DNA from: Shinella sp. SUS2
Lineage (GTDB): Bacteria > Pseudomonadota > Alphaproteobacteria > Rhizobiales > Rhizobiaceae
DNA: 64,000 nt
NCBI RefSeq assembly: GCF_001262505.1
Contig: NZ_KQ410740.1
Span: 96,659 to 160,658, forward strand
Reading direction: 5' to 3'
Positions 28,001 to 36,663 of this stretch are shown one piece after another. Numbering within the stretch: the stretch's first letter is position 1; every line of letters begins with the position of its first letter. The notes below the pieces were generated by a model. The model did no database searches. It worked only from the letters and a program-made list of their open reading frames with translations, and was not told the DNA's origin. A program made the position numbers and the translations under genes.

Positions 28001-30537
28001 ACCTCTCGCTCATCCGCACGGCGCCGGAGAGCATTCCGCTCGAAACGGTGCAGAAGGCGAGCGAGATCACCCCGCTTCTCGCCTCCGGCGCGATGAGCCA
28101 CGGCGCGCTGGTGGCGAACGCCCATGAGGCGGTCGCGCACGGCACCAACATGGTCGGCGGCATGTCGAATTCCGGCGAGGGCGGCGAACATATCTCGCGC
28201 TACGACACCATCCGCGCCTCGCGCATCAAGCAGTTCGCCTCCGGCCGCTTCGGCATCTGGGCCGGCTATCTCGCCGATCCCATGCTGGAGGAACTGGAGA
28301 TCAAGATCGGCCAGGGCGCAAAACCCGGCGAAGGCGGCCAGTTGCCCGCCCAGAAGGTGACGGTCGAGATCGCCGCCGCCCGCGGCGGCACGCCCGGCGT
28401 CGAGCTCGTCTCCCCCCCGCCGCACCACGACACCTATTCGATCGAGGACCTCGCCCAACTCATCCACGACTGCAAGGCGGCACGCGTGCGCGTCATCGTC
28501 AAGCTGGTCTCCTCGGAGGGCATCGGCACCATCGCCGTCGGCGTCGCCAAGGCAGGCGCCGACGTCATCAACGTTGCCGGCAATACCGGGGGCACCGGGG
28601 CAGCGGCTGTCACCAGCCTTAAATATACCAGCCGCGCCGCCGAGATCGGCATCGCCGAAGTGCACCAGGCGCTCTGCGCCAACGGCCTGCGCCTGAAGGT
28701 GCTGCTACGTTGCTCCGGCGCCCATCAGACGGCGAGCGACGTCGTCAAGTCGGCGCTGCTCGGCGGCGACAGTTTCGAGTTCGGCACGACCGCGCTGATG
28801 ATGCTGAAATGCGTGATGGCGAAGAACTGCAACATCAAGTGCCCCGCCGGCCTCACCACCAATCCGGAAGTCTTCGACGGCGATCCGCGGGCGCTGGCGC
28901 AATATCTCCTCAACATCGCGCACGAGACGCGGGAAATCCTCGCCGCCCTCGGCCTCTCCTCGCTCAGGGAAGCGCGTGGGCGCAGCGATCTGCTGCACCT
29001 TCTCGATCATCCCGCAAGCGTCGGCCAGCTTGACCTTCGCGCCATGCTCGCTGTCGTAGCGGAGGTGACGATTGTCGACCCGGTCTACATGGAGAAGGAT
29101 TTTGCCGTCGACGACAGCTTCATCGAGCTTGTGCGCTCCGCCCTCATCGACGGCCGGCGCATGGACGTGGAGCTTGGCGGCAACCGTCCTCTCAACAATT
29201 GCAACAAGACGGTCGGCGGCCAGCTCGCCGTCGATATCGAGCGCGTTCTCAACTATGAACTGATGGAGGACCAGGTGCGCGCCCTCCCCGCCGTCCGCCA
29301 GGACGACCGCGGCCGCCGCTTCCTCGACGCCGGCAGTGTACGCATATCCACCTCCGGTTCGGCCGGCCAGTCTTTCGGCGCCTTCTGCAACGACGGCATG
29401 GCGCTGACCCATACCGGCACCTGCAACGACGGCGTCGGCAAAAGCGCCAACGGCGGTGTCATCGCCGTGTGCTCGCCGGGCGGCGGCTCGGACGAGGCGG
29501 GCGGCAATGTGCTGGTCGGCAATTTTGCGCTGTTCGGCGCGACAGGCGGGCGGCTCTTCGTCGAAGGCCAGGCCGGCGACCGTTTTGCCGTGCGCAATTC
29601 CGGCGCGACGGCCGTGGTCGAAGGCGTCGGCGATTTCTGCTGCGAATACATGACGAACGGCGCGGTGCTGAACCTCGGCACCTTCGGCAAAGGGTTCGGC
29701 AACGGCATGAGTGGCGGCTTCGTCTACCAGTACGATCCCTATGGCGACCTGCCGAAGAAGATGAGCCACGATTCCATCCTGCTCGGCGCGATCGGCGACG
29801 AGGACGACGCGATGGCGGTCGTCCATGCGGATACCGTGCGCCTGCTGCTCGAATGGCATCTCGCGGCGACCGACTCGAAAAAGGCGCAATGGCTTCTCGA
29901 AAACTGGGAGAGCGAGAAGCACAATTTCGTCTACGGCCTGCCGCGCGCTTTGCTGCTCTACCAAGATAGCGACGCCATCCTGAAGGCGAAGAGCCGCAAG
30001 GATCTTGTCGAGGAACTCTCGACGGCACTTGCCGGCCATCAGGTGCGCAAGTTCAAGCTCGCCTACCGCGACGGCAAGGCGGTCCTCAACGGCAATGTGC
30101 CCGGCTACGGCGAGACCGATACGGAAAGCATGTTCGTCCTCCTCAACAACTACACGGTGCTCAGCATGGCGCAATCGATCGCCCTTGCCCGCGTGCCTGG
30201 CGCGCGCGGACCGTCCAATCCCGCGGTGGAGAAAGCCGTGCGCAACCTCTTGCTGACGGAAGATTTCTCCCTGATGCAGAAACTCGCCCGCTACGCGCGC
30301 GACGCCGTCGCCGACCACGACGACGAGGCGCTGGCGGTGATGGTCGCCGCAAAACGCCTCGACGACTACCGGCAGGCACTGAAGGGCCGCAACACGCGCG
30401 CCATCGACAGCCCCGGCACCTACGGCTGGATCCTCCACCAGTCCGCCCGCAACATCGAGCGCATCGGCCGCATCCCCAGCTTCGAGGAGCTGTTCGCGCG
30501 CCAGGCGATTTCCGGCTTCGCGCCGGCAAGACAGTGA
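25054..30537 (+). CDS. long GltB-like glutamate synthase-related protein
   Basis: A very large flavo-iron-sulfur protein, 1827 residues against about 1500-1570 for ordinary GltB. The TTG start at 25054 has aggagga 6 bp upstream. Domains in order: an N-terminal class II glutamine amidotransferase with probable nucleophile Cys20 (SSCGVGF) and HRGGMSAEG; a central domain; an FMN-binding synthase domain (AKPGEGGQLPAQKV, LVSPPPHHDTYSIEDLAQLI, NTGGTGAAAVTSLKY); and a C-terminal GXGXG helix domain (NSGATAVVEGVGDFCCEYMT). Two features differ from canonical GltB. The cluster cysteines read C1253-x5-C1259-x3-C1263 rather than x5/x4. The usual QTDGxxKTGxDV is RCSGAHQTASDV. No GltD follows; a diflavin reductase does, 10 bp downstream. 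It may be a glutamate synthase with a different electron donor, or a related amidotransferase. Confidence 0.85.
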   Translation: MDHREETFGLYDHAHEKSSCGVGFITRKDGKQTYDVLKKGHEALCAVPHRGGMSAEGVGDGAGVSVDISLGFFRKLTGRDDLEARRFGVGNFFLPNDPAFRLEAESIIEGALAEQGFSLLLTRDVPVDDSAIRPAAIRHQLPIRQWVFACHDEKARQAEFDVRIHKALLAIEARAYTEPQLAGLYPLSLSARTQVLKGRLNSNEVMPYFRDLVNPDHTVNTMYFHTRFSTNTDPHPSMAQPFRLMAHNGELNTDRKNRLSEAAIALAKNASIIRPKGQSDSCRLDQTLQARVLEDGLDLVTAVVSMMPPAWENDDTLSSDVVAMLEYFSLYEEKNDGPAALIFGDGDIIGARLDRLGLRPLRTVETSDYLCVMSEAGQIAFPPESVLRRGRIEAGGMLCYDHTEKRAFGTNEALEMLAARRPYRDLLAEARVNLADLPEIPAEAQGSPLRYNGDLERNQRYVAYSFNQESFKFLMDPMLATGAEKISAMGYGNAINALSDQEGGVAKYFSQRFAQVTNPPLDSIREADGMTLRVALGAKPNIGAKAARQIVVPSPILTHLDMLRIREQQETPVKRFEMLYTPDLADAGANEIALEKAIDDLCDAIAAFARADGGIAVVTDRHVARTRAALPMILVVSAVNQKLIEEGLRLRLSLVVESGQIASSHHVAAVLGFGASAVYPLGVQFRAEEKFGGEADKAFKRFAKAAEKSLMKTMGKVGLCTAESYIGGEFFEPNFLDTNDRVLKRYFPNVKTPVGGVNFQVIAAAVADWHAKALTVQREDDIPLLGLFKERAEGAGHSFGTAAVRGFVDMTEEKIGFDKPEEDDPFLRLLTLNRLDDAFGLDDAAYRNNGYEKLAPETIDSFAITPGYRAFIRQMTDERARRPAALRDVLALPADVTYLSSAEDFRKEMGRFSRKGNNSFMVRGLGCDSIGQDTFRLTLTDGELARLAALGQSLVMRFGGDILGHWLEGGALMVQAAGEALDYLSLIRTAPESIPLETVQKASEITPLLASGAMSHGALVANAHEAVAHGTNMVGGMSNSGEGGEHISRYDTIRASRIKQFASGRFGIWAGYLADPMLEELEIKIGQGAKPGEGGQLPAQKVTVEIAAARGGTPGVELVSPPPHHDTYSIEDLAQLIHDCKAARVRVIVKLVSSEGIGTIAVGVAKAGADVINVAGNTGGTGAAAVTSLKYTSRAAEIGIAEVHQALCANGLRLKVLLRCSGAHQTASDVVKSALLGGDSFEFGTTALMMLKCVMAKNCNIKCPAGLTTNPEVFDGDPRALAQYLLNIAHETREILAALGLSSLREARGRSDLLHLLDHPASVGQLDLRAMLAVVAEVTIVDPVYMEKDFAVDDSFIELVRSALIDGRRMDVELGGNRPLNNCNKTVGGQLAVDIERVLNYELMEDQVRALPAVRQDDRGRRFLDAGSVRISTSGSAGQSFGAFCNDGMALTHTGTCNDGVGKSANGGVIAVCSPGGGSDEAGGNVLVGNFALFGATGGRLFVEGQAGDRFAVRNSGATAVVEGVGDFCCEYMTNGAVLNLGTFGKGFGNGMSGGFVYQYDPYGDLPKKMSHDSILLGAIGDEDDAMAVVHADTVRLLLEWHLAATDSKKAQWLLENWESEKHNFVYGLPRALLLYQDSDAILKAKSRKDLVEELSTALAGHQVRKFKLAYRDGKAVLNGNVPGYGETDTESMFVLLNNYTVLSMAQSIALARVPGARGPSNPAVEKAVRNLLLTEDFSLMQKLARYARDAVADHDDEALAVMVAAKRLDDYRQALKGRNTRAIDSPGTYGWILHQSARNIERIGRIPSFEELFARQAISGFAPARQ

Positions 30538-30547
30538 GGCAAAGACG

Positions 30548-32296
30548 ATGAAAATCCCCTACATCCCCGAAGATGCTCCCTTCAACACCGACCAGCGGGC
30601 CTGGCTCTCCGGCTTCCTCGCGGGCCTGCATTCCCGCCTCGCCATCGAAACACCCGCCGTCGCTGCTGCGGCCACGCCCACCAAGGCCGCCAGCCTCCAC
30701 ATCCTCTATGGCACCCAGACGGGCAACGCCGAGCGCGTCGCGATGGAAGCGGCGGCGAGTGCCCGAACGCTGGGTCTTGCTCCTGAAGTCGCTGGCCTTG
30801 ACGACATCACAATAGAGCAGCTCGCCGCCATGGAGCGGCTGATCGTCGTCACCTCCACCTATGGCGAAGGCGAGATGCCCGACAATGCGCAGCTCTTCTG
30901 GGAGGCGATTTCCGCCTCCACCGCGCCACGTCTGGAAAACCTGCGCTTCGGCGTCCTCGCCTTGGGCGATACCGGCTATGACGGCTTCTGCCAGGCCGGC
31001 AAACTCATCGACATGCGCCTCGAACAGCTCGGCGCGACGCGCATCCTCGCCCGGCGCGATTGCGATATCGACTATGAGGACCCGGCGGCCGCCTGGGTCG
31101 TGCAGGCCCTGCCGCTCGCCGCGGAAAACGCCGGCGGCGTCCCGGTTTCCGGCGCGCCGCTTCCCGCAGCCGCGCCAAAGGCCGCCGGCTGGAGCCGCAA
31201 GAACCCCTACCCGTCCCGCCTGGCCGTTAACCGCCGCCTTTCCGGCAGCGCCTCGGCCAAGGAAATCCGCCACTACGAATTCGATCTCGGCGATAGCGGG
31301 CTGGAGTATGAAGCCGGCGATGCGCTCGGCGTGATGCCGGTCAACGATCCCGCTCTCGTCTCGCTTCTCCTCGCGCATCTCGGGGCCGATCCGCAAACGC
31401 CGGCCGGCGAAACGAGCCTTGAAACCGCGTTGGCGCAAAAATTCGAGATATCCACGCCCTCGCGCGACCTGATCGCCGAGGTGGAGCGCCGCGCCGGCAA
31501 CGAGGAACTGACCCATGTGCTGCGCAACGGCGACAAGGAAGCACTGGACGCCTTCCTCTGGGGTAAGGATATCTGCGATCTTCTGGCGCTGGCTCCGCCA
31601 TCAGCCTTCCCGGCTGCGGATATCGTTGCCCTGCTGAAGCCACTCCAGCACCGCGCCTATTCCATTTCCTCCAGCCCGCATGCCGCCGCCGGCAGCGTGC
31701 ACCTCACCATCGCCAGCGTGCGCTATCACGCCGATGGCCGCGACCGCGGTGGCGTGTGCTCGACCTTCCTCGCCGACCGCGTGGCCGAAGGCTCAAGCGC
31801 CGGCATCTTCGTCTCGCAGAACAAATCCTTCCGCCTGCCCGCCGACAATGACGCGCCCCTCATCATGGTCGGCCCGGGCACCGGCGTCGCCCCGTTCCGC
31901 GCCTTCCTTCAGGAGCGCCGCGCCCGGGGCGCGAAGGGCCGCAACTGGCTGTTCTTCGGCGACCAGCACCGCGACAGCGATTTCATCTACGCCGACGAAC
32001 TGTCCGAGATGAGCCGCGACGGGCTCTTGACGCGCCTCGACCTCGCCTTTTCCCGCGACCAGCAGGAAAAGATCTATGTGCAGACCCGCATGCGCGAAAA
32101 CGGCAAGGCGCTCTTCGCCTGGCTGGAGGAAGGCGCCGCCTTCTATGTCTGCGGCGATGCCAGCCGCATGGCGCGCGACGTCGATACGGCGCTGATCGAG
32201 ATCATCGCCACCCATGGCGGTCTCCCGGACGACCGCGCCGCCGATTATGTCGCCCGGCTGAAGCGGGAAAAAAGGTACCTGCGCGATGTCTACTGA
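30548..32296 (+). CDS. CysJ-like diflavin NADPH reductase paired with the GltB-like protein
   Basis: A 582-residue NADPH-FAD-FMN electron-transfer protein. After a 50-residue leader, a flavodoxin domain (LYGTQTGNAERVAMEAA, STYGEGEMPDNA, ALGDTGYDGFC) spans about residues 55-190. A FAD/NADPH reductase domain follows with RAYSISSSP, GGVCSTFLADR, MVGPGTGVAPFRAFLQERRA, YVCGDASRMARDVD and the C-terminal YLRDVY, which is nearly that of CysJ. No sulfite reductase haemoprotein (CysI) is near. The 10-bp gap to the GltB-like gene implies cotranscription, so its likely partner is that enzyme rather than sulfite reductase. Confidence 0.88.
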   Translation: MKIPYIPEDAPFNTDQRAWLSGFLAGLHSRLAIETPAVAAAATPTKAASLHILYGTQTGNAERVAMEAAASARTLGLAPEVAGLDDITIEQLAAMERLIVVTSTYGEGEMPDNAQLFWEAISASTAPRLENLRFGVLALGDTGYDGFCQAGKLIDMRLEQLGATRILARRDCDIDYEDPAAAWVVQALPLAAENAGGVPVSGAPLPAAAPKAAGWSRKNPYPSRLAVNRRLSGSASAKEIRHYEFDLGDSGLEYEAGDALGVMPVNDPALVSLLLAHLGADPQTPAGETSLETALAQKFEISTPSRDLIAEVERRAGNEELTHVLRNGDKEALDAFLWGKDICDLLALAPPSAFPAADIVALLKPLQHRAYSISSSPHAAAGSVHLTIASVRYHADGRDRGGVCSTFLADRVAEGSSAGIFVSQNKSFRLPADNDAPLIMVGPGTGVAPFRAFLQERRARGAKGRNWLFFGDQHRDSDFIYADELSEMSRDGLLTRLDLAFSRDQQEKIYVQTRMRENGKALFAWLEEGAAFYVCGDASRMARDVDTALIEIIATHGGLPDDRAADYVARLKREKRYLRDVY

Positions 32297-32463
32297 CGAT
32301 ATCGTCAGGCTGGCAGGAGAAGGATAGCACCGCGATGGTTTCAAACACCTGCCGCGTATAGAGCCAGCGTGCCACCTTCCATCCAGTTCACGCTGTAGAT
32401 GGAAGGACGACATTCTCTATCTGGTAGCGGCGGCGGATGAGCTTGCGCTCGACCGCGTGCTCT

Positions 32464-32485
32464 GCCGGCGGGCATACCCGCCGGC
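32464..32485. terminator. hairpin between convergent genes
   Basis: GCCGGCGGG (32464-32472) and CCCGCCGGC (32477-32485) form a 9-bp perfect stem with a 4-base loop, between the convergent diflavin reductase and acnB genes. There is no clear U tract on either strand, so it may be a mild or Rho-aided end for both. The remaining roughly 200 bp of this gap holds nothing else recognisable. Confidence 0.45.
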
Positions 32486-32535
32486 CTTCACGTTATCGGC
32501 ATCAGGTTTGCGATGCCATCCTCTAGCGGAAACCC

Positions 32536-35325
32536 TCAGTACTGGACCGAACGGGGATCGATCGGAGCCACTTTCGGCGGCGCGAACTTCGTCAGATCGA
32601 TCCCTTCGACCGCAGCCTTGTACTCTTCCGCACTTGGCGTCCGGCCCAGGATCGCCGAGAGCACGACCACCGGGGTCGAGGCGAGAAGCGACTCACCCTT
32701 CTTTTCGGCAGTGTCTTCCACCACGCGGCCCTGGAACAGACGGGTCGAGGTTGCCAGAACGGTATCGCCCTTCTCGGCCTTCTCCTGGTTGCCCATGCAG
32801 AGGTTACAGCCCGGGCGCTCGAGGTAGAGGATGTTTTCGTATTCGGTCCGGTTGCTGGTCTTCGGCTGCAGATCATCGAACTCGAAACCCGAATACTTCT
32901 GCAGGATTTCCCAATCCCCTTCGGCCTTCAGTTCGTCGATGATGTTGTAGGTCGGCGCGGCCACCACGAGCGGGGCCTTGAACTCGACCTTGCCTTCGGC
33001 CTTCTCGATGTTCTTCAGCATCTGAGCCACGATCTTCACGTCGCCCTTGTGTACCATGCAGGAGCCCACGAAGCCGAGATCGACCTTCTTGTTGCCGCCG
33101 TAGTACGAAACCGGACGGATCGTATCATGGGTGTAGCGCTTCGAAACATCGGCGTTGTTCACGTCCGGGTCGGCGATCATCGGCTCATCGATCACGTCCA
33201 GATCCACGACGACTTCCGCGAAGTACTTCGCATTGTCATCCGGCGCAAGCGCTGGCTTTTCGCCCGAGCGAATCTCGGCAATGCGTGCATCCGCCTTGGC
33301 AATCAGGCCCTTCAGCGTGCCTGCAGTATTTTCCATGCCCTTGTCGATCATGATCTGGATGCGCGACTTGGCGATTTCCAGCGACTCGATCAGCGTCTCG
33401 TCCTGCGAAATGCAGATCGAGGCCTTGGCCTTCATCTCGGCCGTCCAGTCGGTGAAGGTGAAGGCCTGGTCGGCGAGCAGCGTGCCGATATGGACTTCGA
33501 TGATACGACCCTGGAAGACGTTATCGCCACATTGCTTGAGCATCTGTGCCTGGGTCGCATGCACCACGTCACGGAAGTCCATGTGCGGCTGCATCGTACC
33601 CTTGAAGGTCACCTTGACCGATTGCGGGATCGGCATGGTCGCCTCGCCGGTGGCCAGGGCAAGTGCCACGGTGCCGGAGTCCGCGCCGAAGGCCACGCCC
33701 TTGGACATGCGGGTGTGGCTGTCGCCGCCGATGATGATCGCCCAGTCGTCCACGGTGATGTCGTTCAGCACCTTGTGGATGACGTCCGTCATCGCGTGAT
33801 AGACACCCTTCGGGTCCCGCGCAGTGATCAGGCCGAAATTGTTCATGAAGGACATGAGCTTCGGAATGTTCGCCTGTGCTTTCTTGTCCCAGACGGACGC
33901 CGTATGGCAGCCCGACTGATAGGCGCCGTCCACGAGCGGCGAGATGACGGTCGCCGCCATCGCCTCGAGCTCCTGCGCGGTCATCAGGCCGGTGGTGTCC
34001 TGCGACCCGACAATGTTCACCTTCACGCGAACGTCGGATCCTGCATGCAGGACCTTGCCCGGCGTCACACCGACGGCATTGCGGTTGAAGATCTTCTCGA
34101 CCGCGGTCAGGCCCTGACCCTCGACGGTGATTTCCTTGTTCGGGGCAAAGACCGGGGTCTGCTCCACACCGAGGGTCTGGGCAGCAAATGTCTGGAGCTT
34201 CTTGCCGAAGACGATAGCATAGGAGCTGCCGGCCTTCATGAACTCCATCTTCTGCGGTGTGAAAGCAGCAGCGACATCGACCAGTTCCGCGCCGTCCTCG
34301 CCACGGAGCTTCTTGTTCTTCACGTCGATCTTCAGGACCGTGCCAGTCTCGACCGAGAACTTCTGCTCAAGGACCGGGTTACCGTCGTTGTTGAGGATCG
34401 GCTTGCCGTCTTCACCGGTCTTCTTGGTCCAGTTCTTCAGGTTAATGCCGATACCGCCGGTCACGTCGACCGTGGTCGCGAAGATCGGCGAAATGCCGTT
34501 GGTGCCCGCGACGACCGGTGCGAAGTTGACGAAGGGCACATAGGGGCTGGCCTGCTTGCCGGTCCAGAGCGCCACGTTGTTGACGCCCGACATGCGCGAC
34601 GAACCGACGCCCATCGTGCCCTTCTCGGCAATCATCATCACGCGCTTGTCCGGGTGCTGCTTCTGCAGCGCGACGATTTCCTGCTGCGCTTCGGGCGTAA
34701 TCATGCATTGGCCGTGCAGCTGACGGTCCGAACGCGAATGCGCCTGGTTGCCGGGCGACAGAAGGTCGGTCGAGATATCGCCTTCGGCGGCGATGAAGGT
34801 CACGACCTTGATTTCGTCCTCGACATCCGGAAGCTTGGTGAAGAACTCGGCCTTGGCATAGCTTTCGAGAATGCCCTTCGCGACCGCATTGCCAGCCTTG
34901 AAGGCGTCTCGCAGACGGAACATGTCAGCGTCGTAGAGGAAGACCTGCGTCTTCAGCACCTCACCGGCTTGCCCGGAAATTGCAGCATCCTCGCCAAGCG
35001 CGATGTCGAGCAGCACTTCGACCGAGGGCCCGCCCTTCATGTGCGACAGGAGTTCGAGGGCGAACTCGGGGGTGATCTCCGGGACGACAGTTTCGCCGAG
35101 GATGATCTTCTTGAGGAAAGCAGCCTTGACCCCGGCAGCACTCGTCGTGCCCGGCAGCGTATTGTAGATAAAGAAGTTCAGGGCGTCCTTGCGATGCTCG
35201 CTACCGGCATCTTCAATCAATGCAATGATTTCGCCGACTAGCGCGCCATCATCAATCGGCTTGGGAGCGAGCCCTTGCGTTTCTCTGCTTTTGATCTCGG
35301 CCAGATAGTCCAGGTACAGGTTCAT
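32536..35325 (-). CDS. acnB: aconitate hydratase B (bifunctional 2-methylisocitrate dehydratase)
   Basis: A [4Fe-4S] TCA-cycle enzyme of 929 residues that interconverts citrate and isocitrate and dehydrates 2-methylisocitrate. Order is N-terminal HEAT-like region, then the swivel domain, then the catalytic domains, as in AcnB. Markers include GTMGVGSSRMSGVNN, TDVTGGIGINLKNW-type segments, IGGDSHTRMSKGVAFGADS and RPGCNLCMGNQ. Cluster ligands are C756, C840 and C843 (cf. C710, C769, C772 of E. coli). It is about 60 residues longer than the 865-residue E. coli enzyme, with an added segment around DVAAAFTPQKMEF. The ATG at 35325 begins MNLYLDYLAE. Most Rhizobiaceae rely on AcnA, so an AcnB on this replicon may be acquired. 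Confidence 0.95.
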   Translation of the reverse strand: MNLYLDYLAEIKSRETQGLAPKPIDDGALVGEIIALIEDAGSEHRKDALNFFIYNTLPGTTSAAGVKAAFLKKIILGETVVPEITPEFALELLSHMKGGPSVEVLLDIALGEDAAISGQAGEVLKTQVFLYDADMFRLRDAFKAGNAVAKGILESYAKAEFFTKLPDVEDEIKVVTFIAAEGDISTDLLSPGNQAHSRSDRQLHGQCMITPEAQQEIVALQKQHPDKRVMMIAEKGTMGVGSSRMSGVNNVALWTGKQASPYVPFVNFAPVVAGTNGISPIFATTVDVTGGIGINLKNWTKKTGEDGKPILNNDGNPVLEQKFSVETGTVLKIDVKNKKLRGEDGAELVDVAAAFTPQKMEFMKAGSSYAIVFGKKLQTFAAQTLGVEQTPVFAPNKEITVEGQGLTAVEKIFNRNAVGVTPGKVLHAGSDVRVKVNIVGSQDTTGLMTAQELEAMAATVISPLVDGAYQSGCHTASVWDKKAQANIPKLMSFMNNFGLITARDPKGVYHAMTDVIHKVLNDITVDDWAIIIGGDSHTRMSKGVAFGADSGTVALALATGEATMPIPQSVKVTFKGTMQPHMDFRDVVHATQAQMLKQCGDNVFQGRIIEVHIGTLLADQAFTFTDWTAEMKAKASICISQDETLIESLEIAKSRIQIMIDKGMENTAGTLKGLIAKADARIAEIRSGEKPALAPDDNAKYFAEVVVDLDVIDEPMIADPDVNNADVSKRYTHDTIRPVSYYGGNKKVDLGFVGSCMVHKGDVKIVAQMLKNIEKAEGKVEFKAPLVVAAPTYNIIDELKAEGDWEILQKYSGFEFDDLQPKTSNRTEYENILYLERPGCNLCMGNQEKAEKGDTVLATSTRLFQGRVVEDTAEKKGESLLASTPVVVLSAILGRTPSAEEYKAAVEGIDLTKFAPPKVAPIDPRSVQY

Positions 35326-35862
35326 CGCAATCCCAACGTCTAGAGGTACACGGCTGCTCAAAGGCAGCGCCACCGAACCGCATGTTCGCCGGCCCAGCTT
35401 CTTATGCGCCACGAGTAGGTCAACCAACGCCGGCTGGCAAGATGCCGTATTTTAGTAAAAAAGTGGTGCTTTCAATTCATGTTTATCTGAATAAAGATGC
35501 TCGTAGCGAGCGTGCCGAATGGAAAGACCGTTTTTCCCCACCCGTCTGTTCTCATCAGACAACTGGCGACGCACTGCCTCAGCTAACGCGGTTCGCTCAG
35601 CACCTTCTCAAAACCATGTGTCAAACATTCCAATAGCAGATGACGCGATCTGGCTATGATCGCCTCTCCGGGCTAAAGATCGAAAGGCGGACGACAGGTT
35701 GTCGTCATCCTCAGCGTGCAACAGAACCCGTGCCTCGGCTATCATGGCTTTTGGTACGAACGCCATTTCAAGCATAGCGCGCAATTTCATGAGGGTCGTG
35801 ATGTGTGAAGCCGCCGTTCCGTTTTCTATGTAGCGATCATTGAAACGCGATCACCGTCGCCG
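35326..35862. other. 537-bp intergenic stretch upstream of acnB
   Basis: No convincing gene. It includes an AT-rich segment at about 35445-35510 that should hold the acnB promoter; on the minus strand TTGAAA and TAAAAT are 15 bp apart. A 60-codon minus-strand frame at 35608-35790 has no recognisable family, no ribosome site and unremarkable codon use, and could be a gene remnant. Confidence 0.5.
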
Positions 35863-36528
35863 TTAAGGCGACGAGGTTTCCGGCTGCGGCCACCGCTGCA
35901 GCGCGTCTCGCCCGGTGTCCGTCAGGCCATAGACGCCCCTGTCGAGGCGCTCGAACCAGCCGTAGACATTGGAAAGCAGGATTTTACCGGCGTCCGGCAC
36001 ATTGGCGCGCACAGCGCGTACGGGCAGCGGCCCACCGGCAAGCGCCGCGGCGCAGCCGAGCGCCTGCTGGCGGTAGGCTGTCATGACCGGTGCACGGGTG
36101 CTGCCGCCGCGGGCCGGATCGCCGCGCCGCTTCTGGTGCTCCCGCATCAGCCGCGACCGGCGCTTCGGATTGGTTCGCGGCATGGGGGATATGGAACCGA
36201 CGATGACGCTGACGTCATCGGCATCGGAAACGCCGAGCATGCCGATGCCGAGCCGGCGGCAGAGGTCGCGGTAGCGCTTGTCGGATTCCCGCCCCCTGCC
36301 CCTCGCCGAGACCCTTGCGGCGATCCAGACCTCGTCCGAGACGGCAGCCCGGTCTACGGCCTGGAGGATGAGCTCCAGGTTGAACGTCAGCTTCAGCTCG
36401 CAGATCACGACGACGGGCGGATCGTCGTTGCTCAGCCCGACGAGATCGCAGCCGCCGATTTCCCCCTTGACGACATAGCCGGCCTTTTCGAGGAAGTCTT
36501 TGACGGGCAGATAGAGTGAGGTTTCCAT
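35863..36528 (-). CDS. DUF2161 family PD-(D/E)XK nuclease-like protein
   Basis: A 221-residue protein. The N-terminal half carries GGCDLVGL followed by VVICELKLTFNLELILQAVDRA, an Asp...Glu-x-Lys arrangement like PD-(D/E)XK nucleases. The C-terminal half is basic (RTNPKRRSRLMREHQKRRGD) and ends in a winged-helix-like segment (LSNVYGWFERLDRGVYGLTDTG). This matches the DUF2161 family, annotated as putative phosphodiesterase; the family name is from memory. It stands alone between acnB and the PQQ locus. Its role is unknown, perhaps DNA repair or defence. Confidence 0.75.
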   Translation of the reverse strand: METSLYLPVKDFLEKAGYVVKGEIGGCDLVGLSNDDPPVVVICELKLTFNLELILQAVDRAAVSDEVWIAARVSARGRGRESDKRYRDLCRRLGIGMLGVSDADDVSVIVGSISPMPRTNPKRRSRLMREHQKRRGDPARGGSTRAPVMTAYRQQALGCAAALAGGPLPVRAVRANVPDAGKILLSNVYGWFERLDRGVYGLTDTGRDALQRWPQPETSSP

Positions 36529-36663
36529 AGGCCTGCGGAGCGGTGACGAAGCGGAGAATCGCCCAGCAAGCTACATTGAACCGCCGGGATGGGACACCCC
36601 GTCTCCTACGTGCCGCACGATATGTCTACCCCTCCCCCCGATGGAGCGACCGGCGCTCGCTTT

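Noticed and set aside
26548..28665. A 705-codon open frame on the minus strand inside the GltB-like gene, and other long antisense frames (for example 33049-35241 plus, 37790-39580 minus)
   Set aside because: High GC and codon bias keep opposite frames open; these have no family motifs or ribosome sites and lie across clearly conserved genes.
30548..32296. Annotation of the diflavin reductase as sulfite reductase alpha subunit (cysJ)
   Set aside because: The sequence is CysJ-like, but no cysI lies nearby and the gene is closely linked to the GltB-like gene, so naming it cysJ would mislead.
35608..35790. A 60-codon minus-strand frame between acnB and the DUF2161 gene
   Set aside because: No recognisable domain, ribosome site or coupling to neighbours.
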